This document shows positions 54,154-63,049 of a stretch of DNA of 64,000 nt, piece after piece. How positions within the stretch are numbered: position 1 is the first letter of the stretch; every line of letters starts with the position of its first letter. The translations under genes were made by a program, and so were the position numbers. The notes beneath the pieces are model-generated. The model was not told the origin of the DNA and made no database searches. It was given only the letters and a program-made list of their open reading frames with translations. The stretch comes from Nostoc paludosum FACHB-159 (GTDB taxonomy: Bacteria > Cyanobacteriota > Cyanobacteriia > Cyanobacteriales > Nostocaceae), in assembly GCF_014698835.1 (NCBI RefSeq), contig NZ_JACJTU010000008.1, positions 62,001 to 126,000 on the forward strand. The letters are read 5' to 3'.

Positions 54154-55236
54154 ATGGAACGCCCAATTTTATATTTAGCCATCACTAACCACGGATTTGG
54201 TCATGCCACCCGCATGGCTTCTGTAGCTGCAACAATTCAAAAGTTATGTCCAGAAGTTCTGCTAATTATGGTGACCACTGCGCCGCGTTGGTTGTTAGAG
54301 TGCTACATAGAAGGCGATTTTATCTATCGTCCCCGTGCATTTGATTTGGGTGTGGTGCAAGCAGACAGTTTGACAATGGATAAAGCAGCGACTTTAGAAA
54401 AGTTGCTAGATATTAAAAAGCATCAAAATTCGTTAATTGCCTCAGAAGTGAATTTTATTCGTCAAAATCGCGTGAATCTTATTTTGGCAGATATTCCCTT
54501 TCTTGCTTCTGGGTTTGCGAATGCTGCAAACATTCCGTGCTGGATGATTAGTAACTTTGGTTGGGACTTGATTTACCGAGATTGGGGAGGTGAATTTTTA
54601 CCAATTGCAGATTGGATTAGTGATTGGTATTCAAAGTGCGATCGCCTGTTTCGTCTCCCTTTCCATGAACCAATGGCAGCTTTTAACAATATCACAGATA
54701 TTGGCTTAACAGGCGGTTCTCCTCGTTATCCCCTTGATGATTTACGGTCTCTTTGGGGAATAACTACACCAGTCGAAAAAACTATTTTATTAACTTTTGG
54801 TGGCTTGGGTTTACAGCAAATTCCCTATGATAACTTGCAAGAATTTTCAGATTCGCAATTCATTATCTTCGATCGCTCTGCCCCCGATCTACCAAATTTA
54901 GTCAAAATTAATGACTATAAATACCGTCCTGTAGATTTTATGCCCATTTGTACGCGAGTCGTTTCCAAACCTGGTTATAGTACTTTTGCAGAAGCCACAA
55001 AATTACAGTTACCTATTGTTACTCTTCTCCGTGAAGACTTTGCTGAAGCCAGTTTTCTAGTAGAAGGCATAACTAACTACAACCAACATCAAATTATTAC
55101 CTCTGCTGACTTTTTTGAAGGAACTTGGGATTTTCTGCGTGAGTTACCCCAACCACCAAAGCAATCCCAACCAATTGCTAAGGATGGTAATGAGGCGATC
55201 GCCCAGGCTGTTATTAATTATTTTCAGTCAAGTTAA
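54154..55236 (+). CDS. GT-B glycosyltransferase-like protein
   Basis: 360 aa. N-terminal Rossmann domain opens ILYLAITNHGFGHATRMASVAATIQ, the GHATR pattern of MurG/GT28-like and L-arabinokinase N-terminal domains. Later LILADIPFLASGFANAANIPC and a C-terminal nucleotide-sugar domain with LLTFGGLGLQ, VSKPGYSTFAEATKLQLPIV (the conserved PGYGT-like loop). Acts on a nucleotide sugar or an unknown substrate; no membrane segment. It is followed in the same direction by two small unknowns and yjbQ. Confidence 0.85.
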   Translation: MERPILYLAITNHGFGHATRMASVAATIQKLCPEVLLIMVTTAPRWLLECYIEGDFIYRPRAFDLGVVQADSLTMDKAATLEKLLDIKKHQNSLIASEVNFIRQNRVNLILADIPFLASGFANAANIPCWMISNFGWDLIYRDWGGEFLPIADWISDWYSKCDRLFRLPFHEPMAAFNNITDIGLTGGSPRYPLDDLRSLWGITTPVEKTILLTFGGLGLQQIPYDNLQEFSDSQFIIFDRSAPDLPNLVKINDYKYRPVDFMPICTRVVSKPGYSTFAEATKLQLPIVTLLREDFAEASFLVEGITNYNQHQIITSADFFEGTWDFLRELPQPPKQSQPIAKDGNEAIAQAVINYFQSS

Positions 55237-55244
55237 AATCAATA

Positions 55245-55772
55245 ATGGAAAGTTCAACAATAGACAAAGAGACTTTAGAATTAGCCGCCCAAGATGTACG
55301 TCGAGTGCTTGAAAGACAAAAGGAAGAACGCCAAGTTTTAATCACTCAGATGAACATCCTATTTGTCACAAACACAGCATTACTAAGTTTTCTAACAATA
55401 TCTAGACTGATTACTAGATTTAGTATCTTCAGCACCTTAGAGATATTTTTATTTTTCATCAACTTCCTGCTACTAATTTGGGCTTTATTACCACGTAGAT
55501 TTTTTATCAGCCCCAATTTAGAAAAAAAGCAAGAAACCCAAGAAAAAAAAGAAAAGCTCAAATTTCCAGATGATTATTTGACGCTTTCGCCTGAGCAATA
55601 CCATTTGCAGATGTTAGTTGACTTGATAGAGACTTATAATAAGAACCAGAAACAAGTAGATGATATTTCTCTAGCTTTGAAATATGCTACTGGTGTGACT
55701 GCCGGAATTGCTATGGTTGCCTTATTACATCAAGTAACGGTTTATTTTATTCCTGAACTACAAAAACTATGA
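55245..55772 (+). CDS. Small multi-pass membrane protein, function unknown
   Basis: 175 aa. Soluble amphipathic start (residues 1-34: ETLELAAQDVRRVLERQKEERQVL), two close membrane segments (about 37-57 and 63-83), a basic loop with KKQETQEKKEK, and a last hydrophobic helix (about 148-166). The layout of helices recalls SLATT/Pycsar-type two-helix membrane effectors, but no motif proves that. It starts 8 bp after the glycosyltransferase and overlaps the next gene by 4 bp. Confidence 0.75.
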   Translation: MESSTIDKETLELAAQDVRRVLERQKEERQVLITQMNILFVTNTALLSFLTISRLITRFSIFSTLEIFLFFINFLLLIWALLPRRFFISPNLEKKQETQEKKEKLKFPDDYLTLSPEQYHLQMLVDLIETYNKNQKQVDDISLALKYATGVTAGIAMVALLHQVTVYFIPELQKL

Positions 55773-55990
55773 ATAGCAAAGATGAGACAATACCTTCTCC
55801 AAAAAATTTACAATTACCGGAACCTAACCTAGAGAATATTACAGCTTTGTCTCACAACCTACCTAACACACCTATCATCCCTAGTGCCTTAAAAGAATCT
55901 GTCAATGCAGTTTTAAGATTCTTTACAGGAAGGTATACTCAATCAAATGATAAAACTGAAACTAAACAACAACCAAATCAAGCAGATTGA
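55769..55990 (+). CDS. Small hydrophilic protein, function unknown
   Basis: 73 aa, Pro/Asn-rich (LPEPNLENITALSHNLPNTP) with one amphipathic stretch (ALKESVNAVLRFFTGRY). ATGA overlap with the membrane-protein gene implies translational coupling and supports it being real. No family recognised. A partner of the membrane protein is likely. Confidence 0.6.
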   Translation: MNSKDETIPSPKNLQLPEPNLENITALSHNLPNTPIIPSALKESVNAVLRFFTGRYTQSNDKTETKQQPNQAD

Positions 55991-56032
55991 ACTGTTAATT
56001 AACTTTTATTGTCATCAATATTATTGTTTCAA

Positions 56033-56446
56033 ATGAGTCACTACCAAAAGTTATTAAGAATTACCACCACTGGCAAATCTTTTTACAATATCACTAATAA
56101 AATTGAAGCGATCGTTGCAGAATCGGGTGTTGAAACTGGTCTTTGCACTTTATTTTTACGCCACACTTCAGCCAGCTTAGTTATCCAAGAAAACGCCGAT
56201 CCTGATGTTCTTGTGGATCTAGCTAATTTTATGGCAAAACTAGTGCCAGAATCAGCTAAATATATTCACGATGCAGAAGGCGCTGATGACATGCCAGCAC
56301 ATATCCGTACAGCCCTCACCCACACTTCTGAACATATCCCCATCAATCGTGGTCATCTAGTACTGGGAACTTGGCAGGGAATTTATATTTGGGAACACCG
56401 CCAGCGCAGTCATTCAAGAGAATTAGTTGTCCACATTTCTGGATAG
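56033..56446 (+). CDS. yjbQ: YjbQ family protein (secondary thiamine-phosphate synthase-like)
   Basis: 137 aa from ATG 56033 (MSHYQKLL); ATG 56009 is possible. The family signature is strong: LCTLFLRHTSASLVIQENADPDVLVDL, HDAEGADDMPAHIRTALTHTSEHIPINRGHLVLGTWQGIYIWEHRQRSHSRELVVHISG-type sequence with the conserved His/Glu/Asp metal site. UPF0047 proteins have weak thiamine-phosphate synthase activity; the true role is unclear. Confidence 0.93.
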   Translation: MSHYQKLLRITTTGKSFYNITNKIEAIVAESGVETGLCTLFLRHTSASLVIQENADPDVLVDLANFMAKLVPESAKYIHDAEGADDMPAHIRTALTHTSEHIPINRGHLVLGTWQGIYIWEHRQRSHSRELVVHISG

Positions 56447-56719
56447 CAATTTCTCAAATTTAATTTATTTAAGGTGTAGCTTTCTAGAGTTTAAATACTC
56501 TGTTTTTACTGCCTACCGTTTGGATAAAATATTGTAAACCTTCCTATAATGCCTTTTTGGCAAAAAATCTTTATGAGAAATAAACCATATACATATTGAA
56601 AAATTTGTATGTATCAGTTTGTAAATGAAAAATTAAGTTTTTTTATATTGTTTTAATAATTTGTATATTTCAATATAAACTAATACTTAGTGTCAGCTGG
56701 CTGGGTTATTTCAATCACT

Positions 56720-57469
56720 ATGAAGCAAGAACTAACACCGACTCATACTTTCCAACTTATCGATCAAATACTTGCCCAGCACTCTGTTAACCTGTTGTCG
56801 CTTAATCCCGAAAAAAAAATAATTACCAGTTTTGCGGAATTGGGGAATTTGATTGCTGAAGAAAATACCGACATCCAAATTATCACAACTCTTCAGGAAA
56901 CTTTGGAATCTATAGTTGATAGCCAGTTGCAAAATTTTCCAGAAAACATATTCTGGGATTTTGATTTTCTGGTCAGTAGTATGCTGAGACAGGCTTTAGT
57001 AGCAGACGAAGGTGCTGTTTGTTTTTTAAAGACTTTTTGTGAAAAGATGGTTTCCCTAACAGAAATGTTCGGAATGAACACAGAAATCCGCTTTCGCTAC
57101 GTCCACGATTTTCTATATGGATTTGAGTGGGCAAGATGGGTACAAAAAGACCCCGAAGCTCGTGCAAATATAGAGCCTTTTAGCTTAGTTTTTTTTGATT
57201 ATTTACTCACCAAAGGTAAGGAACTGATACAACGTATTAGTCACGGTCAAATCACTTATTATAAACTGTGTGACACAGGCTACCGCAATCCATTCTCCTT
57301 TTCTCGCGAACCAGAAGATGAATATCGTCTGTTAACTTATCTTGCCCAGGAAGAACTGATTCCCGTAGCAGTATGGAACTGGAATGCTAGCCCTGTATGG
57401 AATAAACCTTTCCAAGAAATGCGTCAGCAAATAGCATTAAAATTAAATATTCAACCACAGAAACACTGA
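56720..57469 (+). CDS. Cyanobacterial protein of unknown function
   Basis: 249 aa from ATG 56720 (MKQELTPTHTFQ); a GTG at 56690 is an alternative. Largely helical, with FDFLVSSMLRQALVADEGAVCFLKTFCEKMVSL and RFRYVHDFLYGFEWARWVQKDP, Trp-rich near the end (VAVWNWNASPVWN). No signal peptide, membrane segment or catalytic motif. The composition is clearly that of a real gene. It lies 32 bp before the Nif3-like gene in the same direction. Confidence 0.75.
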   Translation: MKQELTPTHTFQLIDQILAQHSVNLLSLNPEKKIITSFAELGNLIAEENTDIQIITTLQETLESIVDSQLQNFPENIFWDFDFLVSSMLRQALVADEGAVCFLKTFCEKMVSLTEMFGMNTEIRFRYVHDFLYGFEWARWVQKDPEARANIEPFSLVFFDYLLTKGKELIQRISHGQITYYKLCDTGYRNPFSFSREPEDEYRLLTYLAQEELIPVAVWNWNASPVWNKPFQEMRQQIALKLNIQPQKH

Positions 57470-57501
57470 TTAGCAATCAGAAATTACAACTCAAAGATTA
57501 A

Positions 57502-58314
57502 ATGATGAAAATTGCTGATTTAATTACTTGGTTTGAAGCATGGGCAAATCCCGCTTGGTGCGAAAGCTGGGATAATTGTGGCTGGCAGATTGAGCCAGGA
57601 GTGTTGCAGGAAAGAGTACGAGTATTGGTGTGTTTGACACCAACTTTGGCAGTGATGGAGGAAGCGATCGCTTTAAATGCTAATCTAATTTTTGCCCATC
57701 ATCCTCTGATTTTTACACCTCTCAAGTCCTTATGCACTGGTGAAGCGATCGCAGAAATGGTACGCTTGGCCTTTACCCACAATATTGGTATTTACAGCGC
57801 CCACACGAATTTTGACCAAGTAGAGGATGGCACTGCTGATGTCTTGGCTCAAATTTTACAACTTCAACAAGTTACTCCCATAGTACCCACACAGCCTGGA
57901 TTAGGATATGGTCGTGTTGGTTTGCTAGAGCCATCGATGACCCTAGAGGAATTACTCCAAGCCATTCAAACCAGACTTGCTTCTCCAAATTTAATTTTTT
58001 CCCCAACAGCTAATTTACAGCAAACAATTTCACGAGTTGCCGTTTTGGGTGGTTCGGGAGCTAGTTTCATTTCAGCAGTTACCAAAACTGATGCCCAAGC
58101 TTACTTAACTTCTGACTGCAAATTTCATCAATTTCAAGAAAGCCGCGATGCCTACGGCGGGCTGGGCCAACGCAATCTCATTTTAATCGACGCTGGCCAT
58201 TATGCTACCGAACGTCCTGCTTGCGATCGCTTAGTGCAAAAATTTCAGTCCTTGAACCTAGACTGGGTGCAATTAAGTCAAAAAGATGAGGATTTCCGCC
58301 AATTTTTTGCTTGA
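57502..58314 (+). CDS. Nif3/YbgI-like dinuclear metal-centre protein
   Basis: 270 aa. The metal-binding motifs are intact: ESWDNCGWQIEPG near the start, LIFAHHPLIFTPL, YSAHTNFDQVEDGTADVLA and late ILIDAGHYATERP. Known members form hexameric rings with paired metals; proposed roles include GTP cyclohydrolase 1 type 2 and NAD-linked functions, none firmly established. ATG is doubled (57502/57505). Confidence 0.92.
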   Translation: MMKIADLITWFEAWANPAWCESWDNCGWQIEPGVLQERVRVLVCLTPTLAVMEEAIALNANLIFAHHPLIFTPLKSLCTGEAIAEMVRLAFTHNIGIYSAHTNFDQVEDGTADVLAQILQLQQVTPIVPTQPGLGYGRVGLLEPSMTLEELLQAIQTRLASPNLIFSPTANLQQTISRVAVLGGSGASFISAVTKTDAQAYLTSDCKFHQFQESRDAYGGLGQRNLILIDAGHYATERPACDRLVQKFQSLNLDWVQLSQKDEDFRQFFA

Positions 58315-58704
58315 TTGTTTTTATTTAAACTATTATTTAAGTTTTAAGGTATGCCTTTAAGCCGCAGCCCAAACTGGGTTTAAGACCCCCTCTAAATCTA
58401 TGATTTAGTGCAAAACAATTGGTGTGGTGCTGCGCCTCACTAATTGCCTTCAGCATAGCTGCCTTTTGCCGACGCTCGCGGACACGGCTTAGCTGCGCTA
58501 TCCTGACTTCTTCAATGTATTCATCTATGCCAATAGATTACATAGTAAATGCAGCATAAACTCATATTTTTAATCCCTCTTGTGATATAAATCACCAAAC
58601 ACGTGTAACGATAATCACGTATTATTAATGTTCCATATCAATTAGCAGTAGAGATAAATATTCCACACTGGACGTTATAAATCGCTCACTCTGGCCTAAT
58701 CAAG
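58315..58704. repeat. Spacer with an inverted GC-rich repeat
   Basis: Holds GACGCTCGCGGACACGGCTTAGCTGCGCTA (as 58472-58501, not a gene), the reverse-oriented relative of the 30-bp repeats at 3762-3865. The rest is AT-rich and has the promoter region of the next small gene. Confidence 0.5.
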
Positions 58705-58923
58705 ATGATTCGCACAATTGTTGAATCTGCTTTCCAAACGGGATATCTTAGTGTTGAATCTGAAGGTTTACTCCATCAAGTGCTGGCTACTAAATGCTAC
58801 AACTCAGAGGATTTGTCAGCCCTCGCAGCCCTATACGATGCAGTTCGCACAGGTCAAATTAAACGAGAAGCATCCTCGTCCAATGTGCTAATGGAATTAC
58901 CCCTACCGAATAAATCTTTTTGA
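58705..58923 (+). CDS. Small conserved-looking cyanobacterial protein
   Basis: 72 aa: MIRTIVESAFQTGYLSVESE, then LLHQVLATKCYNSEDLSALAAL, YDAVRTGQIKREA. The helical composition and clear coding statistics support a gene. Function unknown; no signal or membrane segment. Confidence 0.7.
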   Translation: MIRTIVESAFQTGYLSVESEGLLHQVLATKCYNSEDLSALAALYDAVRTGQIKREASSSNVLMELPLPNKSF

Positions 58924-59268
58924 TACTTCTATAGAAGATAGACGGGAGATGAGGAGATGGAGTAGGCAAGGTGAGAAGGAAGTTAGAACGCCGGAAGCCG
59001 ACGCTCCAAACTTCGGATGAGAAGGTAAGGCAAAGAAACAATCAAATACTATCTCCGCGTCAGAGTGTCCCCGTGTCCTCTTTCCATACCCCATATCTCC
59101 CTTATTTCCCCATTTCCCCATCTCTCTAAGCCTCTTGTGCAAACAAAAACCTGAAAAACTCAAAACTCTTTGTGTGTTGTTTTTGAAAATCATCAAGGTC
59201 AGCAAGAGAATGAGTTAAGATCAAATACACAGGGGTAAAAGTAAAGCCAAGTCCCCGGACTTCTTATA

Positions 59269-59427
59269 ATGCCAATGACTACAAGTAGGCAAATTAAACA
59301 ACCGCAATCAACGCTTGTTTCTCAGTATTTTTTATTACATAATGGTAGAAAGGACTCACCAGCAAATATTAACCTTGCGAGGAGAAATCCCGATTTGTTC
59401 GACTTCTATGAAGCAAACATTCCCTAA
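59269..59427 (+). CDS. Possible 52-aa protein
   Basis: ATG 59269 (MPMTTSRQIKQPQSTLVSQY, then FLLHNGRKDSPANINLARRN) to TAA 59427. No clear ribosome-binding site or family; listed because it is the only frame in a 720-bp gap (58924-59646) with a protein-like end (PDLFDFYEANIP). The rest of that gap is a GGAGATG/CCCCATTT repeat near 58940-59125 and AT-rich DNA. Confidence 0.25.
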   Translation: MPMTTSRQIKQPQSTLVSQYFLLHNGRKDSPANINLARRNPDLFDFYEANIP

Positions 59428-59646
59428 AATTCAGCCCGAAAGAGATTGAATTCACTGGTAAGGCAACCATTGGTTGATGACCCAAAATCTCCTAGATTTT
59501 GACAACTACAAGCAAATCTTGAGATTGGGTTATGAGGCGTACTTGTTCTCAACCGTGAAATTAACCTCTTAAAGGTGTAATCTAATGGGGTCAAACCCAG
59601 ATTTTGACAGGTTTAACTACGTTGTTTAAAAAGGCAGAAGCAGTAC

Positions 59647-59958
59647 ATGCTACACCGCAAGATTTATCAACTGTGTTGCGACGGGCGGGAGGTATGTGTT
59701 TTCTTGCGGGATCAGCAACGCTGGATTGAGCGTGCCCGCATCATAGACATAGAGGGAGATTTAGTAACCCTGCGCTATGAAACAGAAGAAGAGGACGAAA
59801 TTTGTTCTTGGGAAGAAATGGTTCGTCTTGAGAGCATCGGTGCTGTAACGCAAAAATTGGCTTCAGTGCCACGCGGAAATGTGGAACCTCTCCTGACAGA
59901 GGATTGTCCCGAAGCCGAACGCATCCGCAATCGTTACACTGACTCCAATCCTGAATAA
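59647..59958 (+). CDS. Conserved cyanobacterial protein (possibly DUF6679)
   Basis: 103 aa: MLHRKIYQLCCDGREVCVFL, WIERARIIDIEGDLVTLRYE, then an acidic EEEDEICSWEEMVRLESIGAV. It resembles a very conserved cyanobacterial family I recall as DUF6679. A compact beta barrel is likely. Function unknown. It is convergent with the beta-CASP gene. Confidence 0.78.
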   Translation: MLHRKIYQLCCDGREVCVFLRDQQRWIERARIIDIEGDLVTLRYETEEEDEICSWEEMVRLESIGAVTQKLASVPRGNVEPLLTEDCPEAERIRNRYTDSNPE

Positions 59959-60001
59959 ACGGTTATTAATCATTGGTCAATAGTTATTTACTAATAAATG
60001 A

Positions 60002-61669
60002 CTATTGACTATCATTTAACCGCTCGAAAGCAGGACAGTAACCTTCTAAAGTTACCTTAAAGTTATACAATGGGGAAGCTGGATTCCAACACCGCTGCCC
60101 CCTTTGATGTCGGCAAGTACCACAACAGTCTATATCTGTCCATGTATAGCGATCGCTATTTTGATTGAGCAGTTCTCGCTGAGACAATCCCCGTAATACT
60201 AGTTCCTCCCCTTGCCAACGAGCTTCGATTAAGCCAGTATCGGCAAAATTTTGCCAACGAGGATCGGCTGTAATGGCATCGGGGAGGGTGATTGTAACTA
60301 CTGTTCCTAACTCCGTCAGTTCGCCTTCGTAATTCGTCTCTGGGGCTGCCGGTTGCAAGAACGTATCGCCAATGGGCAGTTCCACCAAAGTCTCAGCCGC
60401 TGGAGAATGTATATGATAGCGGTTTTGTAACTCCTCTAAGCTTGTGAGGTCGGCTAAGTAGGCAGGAGAACCGTGGACAAAAATCACGTGTTGGGGTCGC
60501 AAATTATGAATTAACTGCGTAGTCCCAGGGCCATCACTATGCTGAGCGAGAAGGTAACTTTCGACAGTGGTGGGTGCTAGATATTTTTTATTAAGTTTTA
60601 TATCAATTTTTTCCGGTACGAGGATCAGCCAAGGGCCGGTATTGGTTTGGCAGTGTTCGCGCAAATCAGCTGTCGAGTCAGTCAGGACAATACAAGGTGA
60701 CTTGCCAACAGTGGCACGTTCTTCTGGGTGCAAACGACGCACCCGCGGACGCACCCGTTCATCCCAAAACAAAGGTTGATGGCGGGCAAAGTTTTGTACT
60801 GAAGGGGGGAGGTGCGGCAGCAGTTCTAGGTAGGCGTCGCAGCCAGTGGCGACGGCGCCATCCACCCAGATATCTAAATCTCGTCCAGTGAAGTGGTGAT
60901 GAGAACGCAAAAGCATCAACAGTTCTTGACCCAGCCCTAAAGCGGGGGTGGGGAGAATTACAGAACAATGGTCAGCGATCGCTCTATTAATTCGCTCTGC
61001 TAATTGATTTTCTTGGTTACGGCGGTGGGGATGGCGGGATGTGCCATAAGTGCCTTCAATAATTAGCACATCCAAGTCTAAGCCCCGTAGTTCCTCTAAA
61101 CGTAAACCTTCTACCAGCCGGGAGTTAGATAAGAAAAAGTCCCCTGTATACAGTAGCTTGTAACTACGGTGTTGGGTGGTGTAGGTGAGGAGAATTGCCA
61201 CTGCCCCTGGTAGATGCCCTGCGGGAAATAATTCTGCCACCAGACCGTCTTGAAATTCCACAGGCGATCGCAACGGCAAAGCGTGGCAAAATTGAGAGAT
61301 TTTTTCGGGGTCTTGGTCTTGCCAATTCAGTGGCAGTAACTTGCTGGTTACTTCGCTACCATAAATGGGTAACTTAGGAAAAGCTGTGTGCAGTGCTAGC
61401 AAGCCTCTGGCGTGATCTGGATGGGCATGACTGACTAAAACTAAATCTGCTGGTAAGGGCGGACTCGCTCCACGTACTGACTTGCCAAGCCCCTTCGCCA
61501 GCGATGATATGTCCTCCAAACCGCAATCCAACAAGATGCGGTGTGGCCCCATCTTCACTAATAAACACACGCCCTCATCGTGATGCTGAACGCTATAGGG
61601 CAAACATTCTAATTCACTACCAGTTTCCCCAGCATCTACGCGAGAGGATGCCGACAGATTATCCCTCAT
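60002..61669 (-). CDS. MBL-fold beta-CASP protein with C-terminal Cys cluster
   Basis: 555 aa. Metal motif HAHPDH (81-86), GDFF with the late Asp, EGTYG (the beta-CASP motif A Glu), and PRHVIFVHGSPAYL near the end of the beta-CASP region. The family processes RNA or DNA (RNase J/CPSF-like). After about residue 510 is a Cys-rich tail (CCGTCRHQRGQRC...GYCPAF) that could bind zinc. Exo- or endonuclease specificity cannot be read. Confidence 0.88.
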   Translation of the reverse strand: MRDNLSASSRVDAGETGSELECLPYSVQHHDEGVCLLVKMGPHRILLDCGLEDISSLAKGLGKSVRGASPPLPADLVLVSHAHPDHARGLLALHTAFPKLPIYGSEVTSKLLPLNWQDQDPEKISQFCHALPLRSPVEFQDGLVAELFPAGHLPGAVAILLTYTTQHRSYKLLYTGDFFLSNSRLVEGLRLEELRGLDLDVLIIEGTYGTSRHPHRRNQENQLAERINRAIADHCSVILPTPALGLGQELLMLLRSHHHFTGRDLDIWVDGAVATGCDAYLELLPHLPPSVQNFARHQPLFWDERVRPRVRRLHPEERATVGKSPCIVLTDSTADLREHCQTNTGPWLILVPEKIDIKLNKKYLAPTTVESYLLAQHSDGPGTTQLIHNLRPQHVIFVHGSPAYLADLTSLEELQNRYHIHSPAAETLVELPIGDTFLQPAAPETNYEGELTELGTVVTITLPDAITADPRWQNFADTGLIEARWQGEELVLRGLSQRELLNQNSDRYTWTDIDCCGTCRHQRGQRCWNPASPLYNFKVTLEGYCPAFERLNDSQ

Positions 61670-61763
61670 GCTCTCCTCCCCTCAAACCTCATCGTCATGG
61701 ACATATCCCAAAACCCAAAAATTGCACAAATTTCGGTTTTGTGACTTAGGGGTAAGTTTTATC

Positions 61764-61928
61764 ATGCGCCCCTACACCCTGAGAATACGGATTTTTGATT
61801 GGGGAGGACGCCTCTACCGAACCCGCACGAGTTCGGAAAAGTTGGATAACGAGAGAGCTATCAAATTACTAGCTCAAGGAGCTTTGCCTCTTGCCTGTTT
61901 TCCCTGTGAAAGTTATGAGCGCTCTTAG
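61764..61928 (+). CDS. Small protein of unknown function
   Basis: 54 aa from ATG 61764: MRPYTLRIRIFDWGGRLYRT, then RTSSEKLDNERAIKLLAQGALPLACFPCE. Coherent strand-helix composition, basic N-terminus and acidic end. It is divergent from the beta-CASP gene with a 94-bp gap. No family recognised; moderate confidence that it is real. Confidence 0.5.
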   Translation: MRPYTLRIRIFDWGGRLYRTRTSSEKLDNERAIKLLAQGALPLACFPCESYERS

Positions 61929-61973
61929 CCAACTTACCCTACGGAAAGTTGCCCCAGCGTCTACAAATTTCTC

Positions 61974-62096
61974 TTAATGCGCCGAACCATTGCCGTGATA
62001 ATTATCTGAGTCATAGAATCCGTTTTTCGTGCCAAAAAATAGACACGAAACCGTAAATACAACTGTTAAACCAGCTAGAATCAGCTTGACATCCAT
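61974..62096 (-). CDS. ndhP: Small single-helix membrane protein, probable NdhP
   Basis: 40 aa: MDVKLILAGLTVVFTVSCLF, then FGTKNGFYDSDNYHGNGSAH. One membrane helix (about 4-22) and a conserved hydrophilic GTKNGFYD.D..HGNG tail. Size and tail fit NdhP, a single-helix subunit of the cyanobacterial NDH-1 complex that stabilises ferredoxin-dependent cyclic electron flow; the identification is from memory. AGGA lies 12 nt upstream of the ATG. Confidence 0.6.
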   Translation of the reverse strand: MDVKLILAGLTVVFTVSCLFFGTKNGFYDSDNYHGNGSAH

Positions 62097-62275
62097 TTGT
62101 TTGCTGTCCTTTATTCAAGACTTTCCTATATTAATTTAGTGCTTCCATAATCAAATGGGATCGCTAGAAAATCTTTACTATGCATGTATGGATTGGGCAA
62201 TAGGTAAAATTACCGCAATCAGTTCAGATTGTAGAACTTTTCGGTCAACCTGTCCATCCTTTAGATGTGAAGTAC

Positions 62276-62743
62276 CTACAGTCCGTAAAAATCTTCATCT
62301 ATAATTTGGTCGATGGAAAAAGGGCAGACTGTGGGATATTCACTTTCTTTGGGTATCCGAACTCCAAACTTAGCTAGCTTAGCTTCCTTAATGGCTAGCT
62401 TGCGAGCATCTGGGTAGGCTTTTTCCACCGCTTCTACTAAAAAACTTTTTAAAGAAGGAGTATCTGCCAAATTATTGAGAACTCGTTGTCGATGTTCAAG
62501 TATTGAGGTATACCAGCTGCCTTTCATTGTATCGGGTACATCATACTGAACCCGTAACTTGAGTAAATGCGCCAACAGAATTGTGAGATTACTTTTGAGG
62601 GCATTTTTCTCTGCTTTGCCCAAATCAACTAGCTCCTCAATCAAATGCTCAATATCCAACGCCTCAAAATCATGATTTTGTAACTGTTGAATGGTTTGCT
62701 CAATCCATAATTGTAAATCGCGATCGTATAGTGGGTTAGGCAT
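62276..62743 (-). CDS. DUF29 domain protein
   Basis: 155 aa: YDRDLQLWIEQTIQQLQNHDFEALDIEHLIEELVDLGKAEKNALKSNLTILLAHLLKL-type N-terminal helices (about 5-65), then W(Y)TSILEHRQRV and a C-terminal FPKESEYPTVCPFSIDQIIDEDFYG pattern. DUF29 is common and multicopy in cyanobacteria; function unknown, sometimes found near toxin-antitoxin genes. The preceding DNA is AT-rich. Confidence 0.9.
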   Translation of the reverse strand: MPNPLYDRDLQLWIEQTIQQLQNHDFEALDIEHLIEELVDLGKAEKNALKSNLTILLAHLLKLRVQYDVPDTMKGSWYTSILEHRQRVLNNLADTPSLKSFLVEAVEKAYPDARKLAIKEAKLAKFGVRIPKESEYPTVCPFSIDQIIDEDFYGL

Positions 62744-63049
62744 TTTTCAGATTAACTCCTAACTATTCAACATTCCAGGTAGGTCGGAAGTTTATTTGAT
62801 CGTAGCGATGATGTGCGATCGCACAAATTTAGGCATGGGGCATTGGAAATGAGGGAGAATAATAACTCGTTACTCAACAAACAGTCCTCAGTTAACAGTC
62901 AAACTAATTTATAATTAATAATTCATAATTGCAATCAGTTGTCGATTGAACTCTCCACTGCATTGTTGCACCACGCTCATTTTTAATTCGGTGGGGGCTT
63001 CCATTTTTAATTATGAATTATGAATTAATAATTATTTGGTCAACACTCG
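62744..63049. other. 306-bp spacer before the RND gene end
   Basis: Contains an inverted pair AATTATTAATTCATAATT-like (about 62910-62930) and TTAATTATGAATTATGAATTAATAATTATT (about 63007-63036) that may end RND transcription. No gene. Confidence 0.5.
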
